Counted from the first letter of the stretch, positions 15,416 to 23,732 are shown. The stretch is DNA of 30,774 bases from a virus (IMGVR_UViG_3300036791_001914:1-30774), one strand, 5' to 3'. A program made the numbers and translations. Notes: generated by a model from the sequence alone, not told the origin.

Positions 15416-15627
15416 CGATGGAAAAAATTACGACGTTTGTCACTTACTGGCTGTCCGTCGCGCTGGCGTATTTTGGCGCGCAGATGCCGGAGAAAATGGC
15501 GCTTTATGTGGGCGTTGGTTGTGCAATTTTTACCGCGCTGGTGAATTTCTGGTATCGCCGCCAGACGTTCAATTATCTGCGCTCAATGGGACTGAATGAG
15601 GGGGTGATACGTGGCCTCAATCGTTAA
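15406..15627 (+). CDS. Holin (HP1/S21-like, two membrane helices)
   Basis: Inner-membrane protein that times lysis. It is 73 residues, shorter than P2 Y (93), and of a different type: two hydrophobic segments (about 8-25 and 31-50) and a short basic tail, the class II form seen in HP1-type holins. The first residues MGLTMEK offer two starts, ATG at 15406 (GGAG 11 bases upstream) and at 15418 (GGGA 6 bases upstream), similar to the dual starts that give holin and antiholin in phage 21. The lysozyme next door has a signal-anchor, which fits a pinholin that only depolarises the membrane. Confidence 0.88.
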   Translation: MGLTMEKITTFVTYWLSVALAYFGAQMPEKMALYVGVGCAIFTALVNFWYRRQTFNYLRSMGLNEGVIRGLNR

Positions 15628-16120
15628 ACGTTGCAGCGTGGCCGCCGTGCTGGCGCTGGCGGTACTGGTGCCTGATTTCAGGCTGCTGCAAACCTCCCCG
15701 CAGGGGCTGGCGCTGATTGCTGACCTTGAGGGATGTCGCCTGCGTCCATATCAGTGCAGCGCCGGGGTCTGGACGTCGGGCATCGGTCATACGGCAGGCG
15801 TGACGCCGAAAGGCGATATCACCGAGCGCCGGGCGGCGGAGAATCTCGTTGGCGACGTGCTGAACGTTGAGCGCAGGCTTGCGGTCTGCGCGCCGGTTGC
15901 CATGCCGCAGCCGGTCTATGATGCCGTGGTCAGCTTTGCTTTTAACGTCGGCACCGGTGCCGCCTGTCGCTCGACGCTGGTCTCGTTTATCAATCGCCAG
16001 CAGTGGGCGCAGGCCTGCGCCCAGCTCCCGCGCTGGGTGTATGTCAACGGCGTCAAAAATACCGGGCTCGAAAACCGCCGGGCGCGGGAGCTGACTTATT
16101 GCCTCAAGGGGGCCAGATGA
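15611..16120 (+). CDS. SAR endolysin (T4-type lysozyme) with cysteine switch
   Basis: Muramidase that cuts the cell wall at lysis, filling the place of P2 K. 169 residues. GTG start with GAGGGGGTG five bases upstream. Residues 10-20 (VAAVLALAVLV) form a weakly hydrophobic signal-anchor-release helix. The catalytic pattern is E40, eight residues, C49, five residues, T55: cysteine stands where T4 lysozyme has aspartate. C42 and C49 are at E+2 and E+9, exactly as C44 and C51 around E42 in P1 Lyz, and C8 lies before the anchor as a third thiol. In P1 Lyz a disulfide blocks the active site until membrane release; the same control is inferred here. It overlaps holin and lysB. Confidence 0.92.
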   Translation: MASIVKRCSVAAVLALAVLVPDFRLLQTSPQGLALIADLEGCRLRPYQCSAGVWTSGIGHTAGVTPKGDITERRAAENLVGDVLNVERRLAVCAPVAMPQPVYDAVVSFAFNVGTGAACRSTLVSFINRQQWAQACAQLPRWVYVNGVKNTGLENRRARELTYCLKGAR

Positions 16121-16542
16121 AAACGCTGATTATTTTGCTGCTGATGGCCGTCGCGGGTCTGATTTGGATGAAACGTGAGAACGGCCAGCTTGCCCGCTCT
16201 TTTGAGAAAGCGAACCGCGTCGCCGGTGAGCAGAAAACCCAGATTACCATGCTGAAAAACCAGCTTAACGTCGCCGCTGGTATCCGCCAGCGCAACGAGC
16301 TGGCGCAGGTGGATTTAATCAACAAACTGGCTACTGCCAGCGCGCTTGCTGCGAGGCGCGGCAAAACCATGACGAGGTTACTCAATGAAAATAAAGCGCT
16401 GCGTGACTGGTACGAGTCTGAGCTGCCTGATGATGTTATCCGGCTGCACACCCGCCCCGCCTTCGCCACTACCGCCGATTATTTACAGTGGCTGTCCGAA
16501 AGTGGCGCTGTGCCAGCTCCCGGCGAGCACTCCCCGAATTAA
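16117..16542 (+). CDS. lysB: LysB, Rz-like inner-membrane spanin
   Basis: 141 residues, as P2 LysB. An N-terminal membrane helix (LIILLLMAVAGLIWM, about 4-18) is followed by a long periplasmic coiled coil (20-110), the design of an i-spanin. With the lipoprotein partner it fuses inner and outer membranes in the last step of lysis. The start overlaps the lysozyme stop (ATGA). The partner gene begins inside it in another frame. Confidence 0.92.
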   Translation: MKTLIILLLMAVAGLIWMKRENGQLARSFEKANRVAGEQKTQITMLKNQLNVAAGIRQRNELAQVDLINKLATASALAARRGKTMTRLLNENKALRDWYESELPDDVIRLHTRPAFATTADYLQWLSESGAVPAPGEHSPN

Positions 16543-16654
16543 TGGTGACCTGAGCGACGACGTTCGCCAGCTCGAAAGCGCCTGGGTGAGCTGTGCCGCC
16601 CAGGTGGAAACGATAAAACACTGTCAGGATAAACTCGATGCTGAAACCGATTAG
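16385..16654 (+). CDS. lysC: LysC, Rz1-like outer-membrane spanin
   Basis: 89-residue lipoprotein nested in the +1 frame of lysB and running past its end, like P2 lysC and lambda Rz1. The lipobox is LSGC with Cys21 as lipidation site after a hydrophobic signal (LSCLMMLSG). A proline-rich stretch follows (TPAPPSPLPPII), typical of o-spanins. It overlaps the R start. Confidence 0.9.
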   Translation: MKIKRCVTGTSLSCLMMLSGCTPAPPSPLPPIIYSGCPKVALCQLPASTPRINGDLSDDVRQLESAWVSCAAQVETIKHCQDKLDAETD

Positions 16655-17105
16655 CCTGCGCAAAGCGCTTTGTGAAGCCGTGCCGGTGCTGGATAAAAAC
16701 CCGGAGATGATGCGCATTTTTATCGACGCCGGAAAAATCCGCTCGACGCTGGCGACCTCGCTGTCGTTTGAAAATCAGTACACGCTGAATATCAGGGTGA
16801 CGGACTATCACGGCGATCTGGATTACCTCATTGTGCCGATCCAGTCGTGGGTGCGGAAAAATCAGCCCGATATTATGACCACGACGGCGGGCCAGAAGGG
16901 CGGCTTTGTCTACGAGGCCGATATCAACACCGACGAAAGCGTCGACGTGAGTATCAGCCTGATGCTGACCGAGCGGGTTATCGTCAAAGAGGAGGGTGAC
17001 GCGCTGCACGTCCGGCATGTACCTGAGCCGCCGGAGCCTGAGCCGGTGCCGCGTCCGGTGGAGCTGTACGTTAATGGTGAGCTGGTGAGTGCGTGGGATG
17101 AGTGA
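16638..17105 (+). CDS. R: Tail completion protein R
   Basis: 155 residues, identical in length to P2 R. Needed to finish the tail end that joins the head. Conserved blocks include ATSLSFENQYTLNIRVTDYH, VRKNQPDIMTTTAGQKGGF and the C-terminal PVELYVNGELVSAWDE. It starts inside the end of lysC and overlaps the S start by eight bases. Confidence 0.93.
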   Translation: MLKPISLRKALCEAVPVLDKNPEMMRIFIDAGKIRSTLATSLSFENQYTLNIRVTDYHGDLDYLIVPIQSWVRKNQPDIMTTTAGQKGGFVYEADINTDESVDVSISLMLTERVIVKEEGDALHVRHVPEPPEPEPVPRPVELYVNGELVSAWDE

Positions 17106-17544
17106 TTTTAAGCCCTTTGAGGATAAGCTCGCCGGGCTTATTGCCAGTCTGTCACCTGCGGCGCGGCGTCGCATGGCGGCGGAAATAGCGAAGCGGCTCA
17201 GGGCCTCGCAGCAAAGGCGGATTAAGCGCCAGCAGGCACCGGACGGCACACCGTATGCCGCCCGCAAACGCCAGCCGGTGAAAGCAAAAAAGGGCCGCTT
17301 AAAACGTGAAATGTTTGCGAAGCTGCGCACCAGTCGCTACATGAAAGCCAAAGGCACCAACGACGCGGCGGTCGTGGAATTTGCCGGGCGGGTGCAGCGC
17401 ATGGCGCGGGTGCATCAGGAGGGCTTAAGGGATAAGCCGAACCGCTACGCCGACCCGGTGCAGTATGATGAGCGCCCGCTGCTGGGATTCAGCCAGGAGG
17501 ATAAAAATATCATTGAGGAAATAGTGATTTCCCGTCTGTCGTAA
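17098..17544 (+). CDS. S: Tail completion protein S
   Basis: 148 residues (P2 S: 150). Basic protein with an N-terminal ASLSPAARRRMAAEIAKRLR helix and GFSQEDKNIIEEIVISRLS at the end, as in P2 S and related gpS proteins. The start at 17098 follows GTGGG and overlaps the R stop; an in-frame GTG at 17089 is less likely. It is the last gene of the capsid-lysis operon. Confidence 0.92.
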   Translation: MSDFKPFEDKLAGLIASLSPAARRRMAAEIAKRLRASQQRRIKRQQAPDGTPYAARKRQPVKAKKGRLKREMFAKLRTSRYMKAKGTNDAAVVEFAGRVQRMARVHQEGLRDKPNRYADPVQYDERPLLGFSQEDKNIIEEIVISRLS

Positions 17545-17549
17545 CCCGC

Positions 17550-17555
17550 TGTTGT
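17550..17555 (+). promoter_or_regulatory. Candidate Ogr half-site of the V operon
   Basis: TGTTGT, 63 bases before V, matches the hexamer seen before O and FI. The complementary half 12 bases on is AAAA, not ACAA. Position in the S-V gap fits the P2 late promoter PV. Confidence 0.45.
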
Positions 17556-17582
17556 GCTACCCCTCATAAAACGCTCATGCGT

Positions 17583-17610
17583 TGCCGCCCGTGGCCTCGG
17601 GCGGCATTCT
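17583..17610 (+). terminator. Strong hairpin between S and V
   Basis: TGCCGCCCG (17583-17591) pairs with CGGGCGGCA (17598-17606) over a six-base loop, followed by TTCTTT. It probably ends the S operon. It lies between the candidate Ogr half-site and the V start, close to the V promoter. Confidence 0.6.
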
Positions 17611-17617
17611 TTCCCCT

Positions 17618-18259
17618 ATGAATACTATCGCAAACATCCAGGAACTAGCGCGAGCGCTGCGCAACATTATCCGCACCGGCATCGTGACCGAAGTCGACAC
17701 CGGGCGGGCGTTATGTCGTGTTGAAACGGGCGGGATTACGACCGACTGGCTCAACTGGCTGACGGCCCGCGCCGGTCGCTCGCGCACATGGTGGGCTCCC
17801 TCTGTGGATGAGCAGGTTTTACTGCTGGCCGTGGGCGGTGAGCTTGATACCGCTTTTGTCCTGCCGGGCATTTACTCCGATGATTCCCCCGCGCCGTCAT
17901 CGTCAGCTGATGCGATGCACGTCTCTTTTCCCGACGGGGCCGTCATTGAGTACGAGCCACAAACCAGCGCGCTGAAGGTGAGCGGCGTTAAAACCGCTGA
18001 TGTCACCGCGTCGGAATCTGTCGTCGTGTCGGTGCCGGTGGTGACGGTCAAAGCCAGCCAGCAAATCACCCTGGATACCCCGGAAGTGGTCTGCACCAAC
18101 AAGCTGACAACCGGCTCGCTGGAGGTTAAGCAGGGCGGCAAAATGACCGGCAATATTGAGCATTCCGGCGGCGCGCTTACCTCCAACGGCGTTATTGTCC
18201 ATTCACATAAGCATAGCGGGGTGCAAAGCGGCGGAAGTCAGACCGGGGGGCCAGTATGA
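17618..18259 (+). CDS. V: Baseplate spike protein V
   Basis: Central membrane-piercing spike of the baseplate. 213 residues (P2 V: 211). It begins MNTIANIQELARALRNIIRT as in P2. An OB-fold N-terminal part (WLNWLTARAGRSRTWWAPS, LLAVGGELDTAFVLPG) is followed by a beta-rich shaft, and ends in a metal-binding tip motif, HSHKHSG, where paired His residues bind iron in P2-type spikes. The start at 17618 is preferred over 17582. The stop overlaps W (ATGA). Confidence 0.94.
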   Translation: MNTIANIQELARALRNIIRTGIVTEVDTGRALCRVETGGITTDWLNWLTARAGRSRTWWAPSVDEQVLLLAVGGELDTAFVLPGIYSDDSPAPSSSADAMHVSFPDGAVIEYEPQTSALKVSGVKTADVTASESVVVSVPVVTVKASQQITLDTPEVVCTNKLTTGSLEVKQGGKMTGNIEHSGGALTSNGVIVHSHKHSGVQSGGSQTGGPV

Positions 18260-18606
18260 CGGTGCGCTATCCCGGCATGAACCGGGTTACCGGCCTGAGT
18301 CTGTCGGACGCGGAGCACATCAGTCAGAGCGTGCGCGATATTCTCATTACCCCCATCGGTTCCCGCGTCATGCGGCGAGATTACGGCTCGCTGCTGTCGG
18401 CGCTGATTGATATGCCTGATAACCCGGCGCTGCGCCTGCAAATTATGGCCGCGTGTTATATGGCCATCCTCAAGTGGGAGCCGCGTATCAGACTGACGGC
18501 CATCAGCTTTGAAAGCACAAAAGCGGGCGAGCTGTATGTCGATATCACCGGCGCGCGTACCGACACCGGCGGCGCGTCATTTTCTCTAACCATTCCCCTG
18601 AGCTGA
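18256..18606 (+). CDS. W: Baseplate wedge protein W (gp25-like)
   Basis: 116 residues (P2 W: 115), homologous to the T4 gp25 lysozyme-like wedge component. The hallmark SVRDILITPIGSRVMRRDYG with the EPRIRL stretch near residue 77 is present. It couples to V upstream and is followed four bases later by J. Confidence 0.94.
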   Translation: MTVRYPGMNRVTGLSLSDAEHISQSVRDILITPIGSRVMRRDYGSLLSALIDMPDNPALRLQIMAACYMAILKWEPRIRLTAISFESTKAGELYVDITGARTDTGGASFSLTIPLS

Positions 18607-18610
18607 GAAT

Positions 18611-19519
18611 ATGGCAACCATTGACCTGAGCCAGCTACCCGCCCCGGACGTGGTCGAGGTGCTGGACTATGAAACCCTGCTGGCCGAGCGCAAAGCGACG
18701 CTGATTTCTCTTTACCCGGAGGATGAACAGGACGCGATTGCGCGCATCCTGTCGCTTGAGTCCGAGCCCATCGTCAAACTGCTGGAGGAAAACGCCTACC
18801 GCGAGTTAATCCTGCGTCAGCGGGTTAACGAGTCGGCGCTGGCCGTCATGCTGGCCTATTCCACCGGCAACAACCTCGACGTCCTCGGCGCGAATAACAA
18901 CGTAGCGCGGCTGGTTATTACGCCTGGCGACGATACCGCCATTCCGCCGGTGGCGGCGGTGGTGGAGTCTGACGGTGATTTTCGCCTGCGTATTCAGCAG
19001 TCGTTTGAAGGGCTGAGCGTGGCCGGGCCAGTCGGGGCTTATCAGTTTCATGGCCGCAGCGCTGACGGGCGTGTCGCGGATATTGCGGTCGAGAGCCCGT
19101 CGCCTGCCTGCGTGACCATTTCTGTTTTATCGCGTGAGGGCGACGGCACCGCCAGTGAGGAGCTTATCGGCATTGTTGATAAGGCGCTGAACGCGGAGGA
19201 CGTGCGGCCTGTTGCTGACCGGGTGACGGTGCAGACAGCCGAAATTGTGCCTTACCAGATTGACGCGGTGCTGCATCTTTATCCGGGCCCGGAGGCTGAG
19301 CCAATACGGCAGGCGGCTGAGCAGAAATTACAGGCATACATTGCCACGCAGCACCGGCTCGGGCGCGATATTCGTCTCTCTGCCATCTATGCCGCGCTGC
19401 ATGTTGAGGGGGTGCAGCGCGTGGAGCTGGCGAGCCCGGCGGCTGACATTGTTATCGCCACCAGTCAGGCGGCGAGCTGCACCGGTTATGACCTGAGCGT
19501 CGGGGCGTCGGATGAGTAG
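18611..19519 (+). CDS. J: Baseplate wedge protein J
   Basis: 302 residues, the P2 J length. Belongs to the baseplate J/gp47-like family that builds the wedge arms with W and I. Recognisable are LSQLPAPDVVEVLDYETLLA at the start, YRELILRQRVNESALAVMLA, and the C-terminal block on AIYAALHVEGVQRVELASP. Its end overlaps I by eight bases. Confidence 0.94.
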   Translation: MATIDLSQLPAPDVVEVLDYETLLAERKATLISLYPEDEQDAIARILSLESEPIVKLLEENAYRELILRQRVNESALAVMLAYSTGNNLDVLGANNNVARLVITPGDDTAIPPVAAVVESDGDFRLRIQQSFEGLSVAGPVGAYQFHGRSADGRVADIAVESPSPACVTISVLSREGDGTASEELIGIVDKALNAEDVRPVADRVTVQTAEIVPYQIDAVLHLYPGPEAEPIRQAAEQKLQAYIATQHRLGRDIRLSAIYAALHVEGVQRVELASPAADIVIATSQAASCTGYDLSVGASDE

Positions 19520-20123
19520 CGTCCGGCTTTTGCCGGTTGGTTCATCCCCGCTGGAGGTTGCTGCCGCGCAGGCGATGGCGGAAATAAGGCGTGTCCCGGT
19601 GCCGCTGCGGATGCTGTGGAACTGGCGCACCTGCCCGCTTGCGCTGTTGCCTTATCTGGCCTGGGCGCTTTCTGTTGACCGCTGGGATGAGGGCTGGCCG
19701 GAGGCAACCAAGCGCAGCGTTGTCGCGGCGGCGCACTTTGTACACCGGCATAAAGGCACCATCAGCGCGCTGCGGCGTGTTGTTGAGCCGCTGGGATATC
19801 TCATTGAGGTGCGCGAGTGGTGGGAACTTAACGAGGAGCCCGGCACGTTTCGCCTGGTCGTCGGTGTGCTGGATACCGGCATTACCGATGAGATGTATCA
19901 GGAGCTGGAACGCCTGATTGCTGACGCAAAACCGGCGAGCCGTCACCTGACGGGGCTTGCTATCAGCCTGAGCGCCGACGGCGAGTTTTATACCGGGGCG
20001 GGGTGCTACGAGGGTGACGCCCTGACCGTTTACCCCTGGACGCCGGAGGAAATCACCGTTGGCGGAGATTATTACCCCGCCTCGGCCATCCATTTAATTG
20101 ATAACCTGAGAGTGAACGCATGA
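19512..20123 (+). CDS. I: Tail/baseplate protein I
   Basis: 203 residues (P2 I: 176). Connects the baseplate wedge to the tail fibre. Conserved features are the LRMLWNWRTCPLALLPYLAW block and the RHKGTISALRRVVEPLGY segment. The C-terminus (GDALTVYPWTPEEITVGGDY) is longer than in P2. It couples to H (ATGA overlap). Confidence 0.92.
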   Translation: MSSVRLLPVGSSPLEVAAAQAMAEIRRVPVPLRMLWNWRTCPLALLPYLAWALSVDRWDEGWPEATKRSVVAAAHFVHRHKGTISALRRVVEPLGYLIEVREWWELNEEPGTFRLVVGVLDTGITDEMYQELERLIADAKPASRHLTGLAISLSADGEFYTGAGCYEGDALTVYPWTPEEITVGGDYYPASAIHLIDNLRVNA

Positions 20124-21070
20124 CCGCGAAATTCTTTGCCATTCTGACTAATCAGGGTGCTGCCCGCCTGGCTAATGCCGCGGCGCTTGGCATAAAACTG
20201 AACCTTTCCGAGCTGGCCGTAGGTGACGGGGGCGGAGTGCTTCCCATGCCTGATGCCGCCCAGACTGCATTGTTGGGTGAACAACGCCGCGCTCCGCTGA
20301 ATATGCTGAGTGTTGATCCAACCAATACCAGCCAGATTATCGCCGAGCAGATTATCCCGGAAAACGAGGGCGGTTTCTGGATACGTGAAATTGGGCTGTA
20401 TGACGATGACGGCGTGTTAATTGCCGTGGCGAACTGCCCGGAAACCTACAAACCGAAACTCCAGGAGGGGAGCGGGCGCACACAAACCATTCGCATGGTG
20501 TTGATTGTGTCGAGCACCGAGGCGGTAACGCTGAAAATCGACCCGGCGGTCGTGCTGGCAACGCGCCAGTATGTCGATGATAAGGTTATCGAGGTGAAAA
20601 CCTATGCCGATAATCTGATGAATGAGCATATCAAAGCAGCTCATCCGCATAAACAGTACCCTTTGATTGCAAACGCCCTTAAGGAAATAGCAGACGCCGG
20701 GCTTGTTTCAGAGGTTCTCGAAAACCTTCAATTGAAAGAAGCAGCAAAACGGGAGGTAGGGACGGGTGCAAATCAGATCCCTGATATGAATGCATTTCCG
20801 TACGGTTCTCAGTGGTTTCAATTGCCGAGTGGCCATATAGTGCAAATGTTTCAGATGACAGTAAACGGTGCGGATGTAGGCGGGACATCAGGAAACTATC
20901 CTATCGTTTTTCCGTCTGCCATATTAGCAGCCACCGCCATTTGGTCAGATGGAACAACCTCACCAGCACCAACATATAAGATGATGGGAACCGATCGAGC
21001 GAAAGTCACCTTGAAAGTTTCTTTGAATGCCGGTTCTTTCGGGACAATGATTATGGCAGTGGGGCGATAA
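20120..21070 (+). CDS. H: Short tail fibre protein H
   Basis: Receptor-binding fibre. The first 160 residues match the P2 H attachment domain (MTAKFFAILTNQGAARLANA, then ENEGGFWIREIGLYDDDGVL). At 316 residues it is less than half of P2 H (669). After a short linker (NEHIKAAHPHKQYPL) the C-terminal 100 residues form a fibre-tip-like domain (GSQWFQLPSGHIVQMFQ, ending FGTMIMAVGR). From about 20690 onward the DNA becomes more AT-rich, indicating that the tip was exchanged by recombination. The stop is one base before the G start. Confidence 0.9.
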   Translation: MTAKFFAILTNQGAARLANAAALGIKLNLSELAVGDGGGVLPMPDAAQTALLGEQRRAPLNMLSVDPTNTSQIIAEQIIPENEGGFWIREIGLYDDDGVLIAVANCPETYKPKLQEGSGRTQTIRMVLIVSSTEAVTLKIDPAVVLATRQYVDDKVIEVKTYADNLMNEHIKAAHPHKQYPLIANALKEIADAGLVSEVLENLQLKEAAKREVGTGANQIPDMNAFPYGSQWFQLPSGHIVQMFQMTVNGADVGGTSGNYPIVFPSAILAATAIWSDGTTSPAPTYKMMGTDRAKVTLKVSLNAGSFGTMIMAVGR

Positions 21071-21071
21071 T

Positions 21072-21506
21072 ATGAATCAATATATTTATTCTCTTTCAGA
21101 AAATGCTTTTTATGCTGTTGCGTTAAAAAATACATATGAACTGAGTGGCACATGGCCTACTGATGCTGTTGAGATTAGTGATTCTATATTTAATGAATTT
21201 ACAGGAGCGGCCCCGATCGGGAAAACAAGGGTTGCTGGCAGTGATGGTTACCCGACATGGGCCGATAAACCTGAACCAACGCATGAAGAACTTGTCGCTG
21301 CTGCCGACGCAGAGAAGCAGGAACGAATCGGCAAGGCAAATGATTACATGAGCAGTAAGCAATGGCCCGGCAAAGCTGCGTTGGGGCGACTAAAAGGCGA
21401 CGAACTTGAGCGATACGGGCTGTGGCTTGATTATCTGGATGCGCTGGAAGCTGTTGATACATCCAGCGCACCAGGCATCAACTGGCCCGCCGCGCCCGAA
21501 CAGTAA
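21072..21506 (+). CDS. G: Tail fibre assembly chaperone G
   Basis: 144 residues (P2 G: 175). Member of the Tfa-type fibre chaperones: variable N-terminus (MNQYIYSLSENAFYAVALKN), then the conserved ADKPEPTHEELVAAADAEKQ helix and the C-terminal YLDALEAVDTSSAPGINWP. It folds or caps the adjoining H tip and usually travels with it; the AT-rich composition continues from H. A terminator follows. Confidence 0.92.
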   Translation: MNQYIYSLSENAFYAVALKNTYELSGTWPTDAVEISDSIFNEFTGAAPIGKTRVAGSDGYPTWADKPEPTHEELVAAADAEKQERIGKANDYMSSKQWPGKAALGRLKGDELERYGLWLDYLDALEAVDTSSAPGINWPAAPEQ

Positions 21507-21512
21507 ACCCCG

Positions 21513-21540
21513 ACGCCCTCGCATTGAGGGCGTTTTCTTT
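21513..21540 (+). terminator. Terminator after G
   Basis: ACGCCCTC (21513-21520), five-base loop, GAGGGCGT (21526-21533), then TTTCTTT. It ends the V-G operon seven bases after the G stop. Confidence 0.88.
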
Positions 21541-21542
21541 CG

Positions 21543-21548
21543 TGTTGT
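21543..21548 (+). promoter_or_regulatory. Candidate Ogr half-site of the FI operon
   Basis: TGTTGT directly after the G terminator, 93 bases before FI. Same hexamer as before O and V. An AT-rich ATAAAC near 21602 could be the -10. The second dyad half is not evident. Confidence 0.45.
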
Positions 21549-21635
21549 ATCAGCTCCCTCCCATCCCCGATTGCTGTCCCGCCATCCCTGCAACCGCGAA
21601 AATAAACTCCCCTGAATACCTACGGAGTAACGCGA

Positions 21636-22823
21636 ATGGGTGATTATCACCACGGCGTGCAGGTCATTGAAATTAACGACGGTACGCGCACGATTTCCAC
21701 GGTCTCGACGGCCATCATCGGGATGGTCTGCACGGCCAGCGATGCCGACGCCGAGACCTTTCCCCTTAATGAGCCGGTATTAATTACCAGCGTACAAACC
21801 GCCATCGGCAAAGCCGGGAAAAAAGGCACTTTGGCAACCTCATTGCAGGCTATTGCTGACCAGTGCAAGCCGGTTGTTGTGGTGGTGCGCGTGGCCGAAA
21901 GTACCAATGACGACGAGGCGGCCGCGCAGGCCGAGACGATTTCCAACATCATTGGTGGCACGGATGAGAACGGTAAAAATACTGGCCTGAAAGCGCTGCT
22001 GACTGCCGAAACCGTGACGGGGGTTAAGCCTCGAATTCTCGGCGTGCCGGGGCTGGACTCGCAGGAGGTGGCGGTCGCCCTGGCCTCGGTGTGCGTCAGC
22101 CTGCGCGCCTTTGGCTATGTCAGCGCGTGGGAGTGCAAAACAATCTCTGATGCCATCAAGTACCGCGACAATTTCAGCCAGCGCGAGCTGATGCTTATCT
22201 GGCCTGATTTTGTGGCATGGGATACCACGGCCAGCGCCAGCGCGACGGCATACGCCACCGCTCGCGCCCTCGGCCTGCGGGCATACATCGACCAGACCGT
22301 CGGCTGGCATAAAACCCTGTCAAACGTCGGAGTGCAGGGCGTCACCGGCATCAGCAAGTCCGTATTCTGGGATTTGCAGGCATCCGGCACCGACGCCGAC
22401 CTGCTCAACGAGGCCGGGGTCACCACGCTGGTTCGCAAGGACGGTTTTCGTTTCTGGGGAAACCGTACCTGTTCTGACGATCCATTATTCATCTTTGAGA
22501 ACTACACCCGCACCGCGCAGATTCTGGCTGACACGATGGCCGAGGCGCACATGTGGGCGGTTGACAAGCCGATTACGCCGGTGCTTATCCGCGACATTAT
22601 CGACGGTATCAAGGCCAAAATCCGCGAGCTGGTTGCTAACGGCTATCTCGCCGGGGGCGACTGCTGGCTCGACGAGTCGGTCAACGGGGTTGAGCTGCTG
22701 AAAGCCGGGAAGCTGGCGATTGATTTTGACTTTACCCCCATCCCGCCGCTGGAAAGCCTGACTTTCCGTCAGCGCATTACCGATAAATATGTTGCCAATC
22801 TGGTTTCATCTGCGAACGGCTAA
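21636..22823 (+). CDS. FI: Tail sheath protein FI
   Basis: Contractile sheath subunit. 395 residues (P2 FI: 396). It starts MGDYHHGVQVIEINDGTRTI as in P2, with the central GVKPRILGVPGLDSQEVAVA and the C-terminal sheath core on PIPPLESLTFRQRITDKYVA, which carries the inter-subunit handshake arms. GGAG precedes the start. First gene of the tail operon. Confidence 0.96.
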   Translation: MGDYHHGVQVIEINDGTRTISTVSTAIIGMVCTASDADAETFPLNEPVLITSVQTAIGKAGKKGTLATSLQAIADQCKPVVVVVRVAESTNDDEAAAQAETISNIIGGTDENGKNTGLKALLTAETVTGVKPRILGVPGLDSQEVAVALASVCVSLRAFGYVSAWECKTISDAIKYRDNFSQRELMLIWPDFVAWDTTASASATAYATARALGLRAYIDQTVGWHKTLSNVGVQGVTGISKSVFWDLQASGTDADLLNEAGVTTLVRKDGFRFWGNRTCSDDPLFIFENYTRTAQILADTMAEAHMWAVDKPITPVLIRDIIDGIKAKIRELVANGYLAGGDCWLDESVNGVELLKAGKLAIDFDFTPIPPLESLTFRQRITDKYVANLVSSANG

Positions 22824-22836
22824 GGAGCACTGAAAA

Positions 22837-23358
22837 ATGGCAATGCCACGCAAGCTTAAGGGCTTAAATATGTTTAACGACGGGCTCAGTTATCTGGGTG
22901 TCGTCTCTGCCGTCACGCTGCCGAAACTCACCCGCAAACTGGAGAACTATCGCGGCGGCGGGATGAACGGTGCCGCCCCGGTGGATTTTGGCCTCGACGA
23001 TGACGCGCTGACGTTTGACTGGACAATCGGCGGCTTTCCTGACGAAACCCTGTGGGCGCAGTACGCCTTGCCGGGTGCATCTGCCGTGCCGCTGCGCTTT
23101 GTGGGCTCATACCAGCGTGACGACACCGAGGAGGAAATTCCGGTCGAGATTGTTGTTCGTGGGCGCCACAAAGAGTTTGACGGCGGTGACAGCAAGCAGG
23201 GTGAGGACACCGAGACAAAAATCAGCACCGTTTGCACGTACTACAAGCTGACTATGAACGGTAAGGAGCTGATTGAAATCGACACTATCAACATGATTGA
23301 GAAGGTGAACGGTGTCGACCGGCTGGAGCAGCGCCGCAAAAACCTCGGCGTCGTGTAA
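22837..23358 (+). CDS. FII: Tail tube protein FII
   Basis: Subunit of the inner tail tube. 173 residues (P2 FII: 172), beginning MAMPRKLKGLNMFNDGLSYL; the central block GLDDDALTFDWTIGGFPDE and the end DTINMIEKVNGVDRLEQRRK are typical. AAGGAG lies eight bases upstream of the start. Confidence 0.96.
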   Translation: MAMPRKLKGLNMFNDGLSYLGVVSAVTLPKLTRKLENYRGGGMNGAAPVDFGLDDDALTFDWTIGGFPDETLWAQYALPGASAVPLRFVGSYQRDDTEEEIPVEIVVRGRHKEFDGGDSKQGEDTETKISTVCTYYKLTMNGKELIEIDTINMIEKVNGVDRLEQRRKNLGVV

Positions 23359-23423
23359 TTAACTGACCGGTCAGGCATACCCTGGCCGGTATTTCCCGAA
23401 TAAATTCCCGGAGTAAAAAAACC

Positions 23424-23732
23424 ATGAGCAAAGCAAAAGCTAAAATTGCTGAAACGACCACTAACCCGAATCTCATCACCCTGGACACGCCGATTAAACG
23501 CGGCGATGAGGTGATTAAATCCATCACTCTGACGAAGCCGACGGCGGGCACCCTGCGCGGCGTCAGCCTGGCCGACGTGGCAAGCTCGGACGTGAACGCG
23601 CTGATTAAAGTGCTGCCGCGCATGACGTATCCGGCGCTGACCGAGGCGGAAATTACCCGTATGGAATTGCCGGATATGATGAGCATTGCCGCGAAGGTAA
23701 TCGGTTTTTTGGCACCGAATGCGGGGGCTTAA
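23424..23732 (+). CDS. E: Tail assembly protein E
   Basis: 102 residues (P2 E: 91). Chaperone-like protein that, with its frameshift extension, acts on the tape measure during tail assembly, comparable to lambda gpG. Key stretch LDTPIKRGDEVIKSITLTKP. GGAG precedes the start. The end contains the slippery run TTTTTTG. Confidence 0.92.
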   Translation: MSKAKAKIAETTTNPNLITLDTPIKRGDEVIKSITLTKPTAGTLRGVSLADVASSDVNALIKVLPRMTYPALTEAEITRMELPDMMSIAAKVIGFLAPNAGA

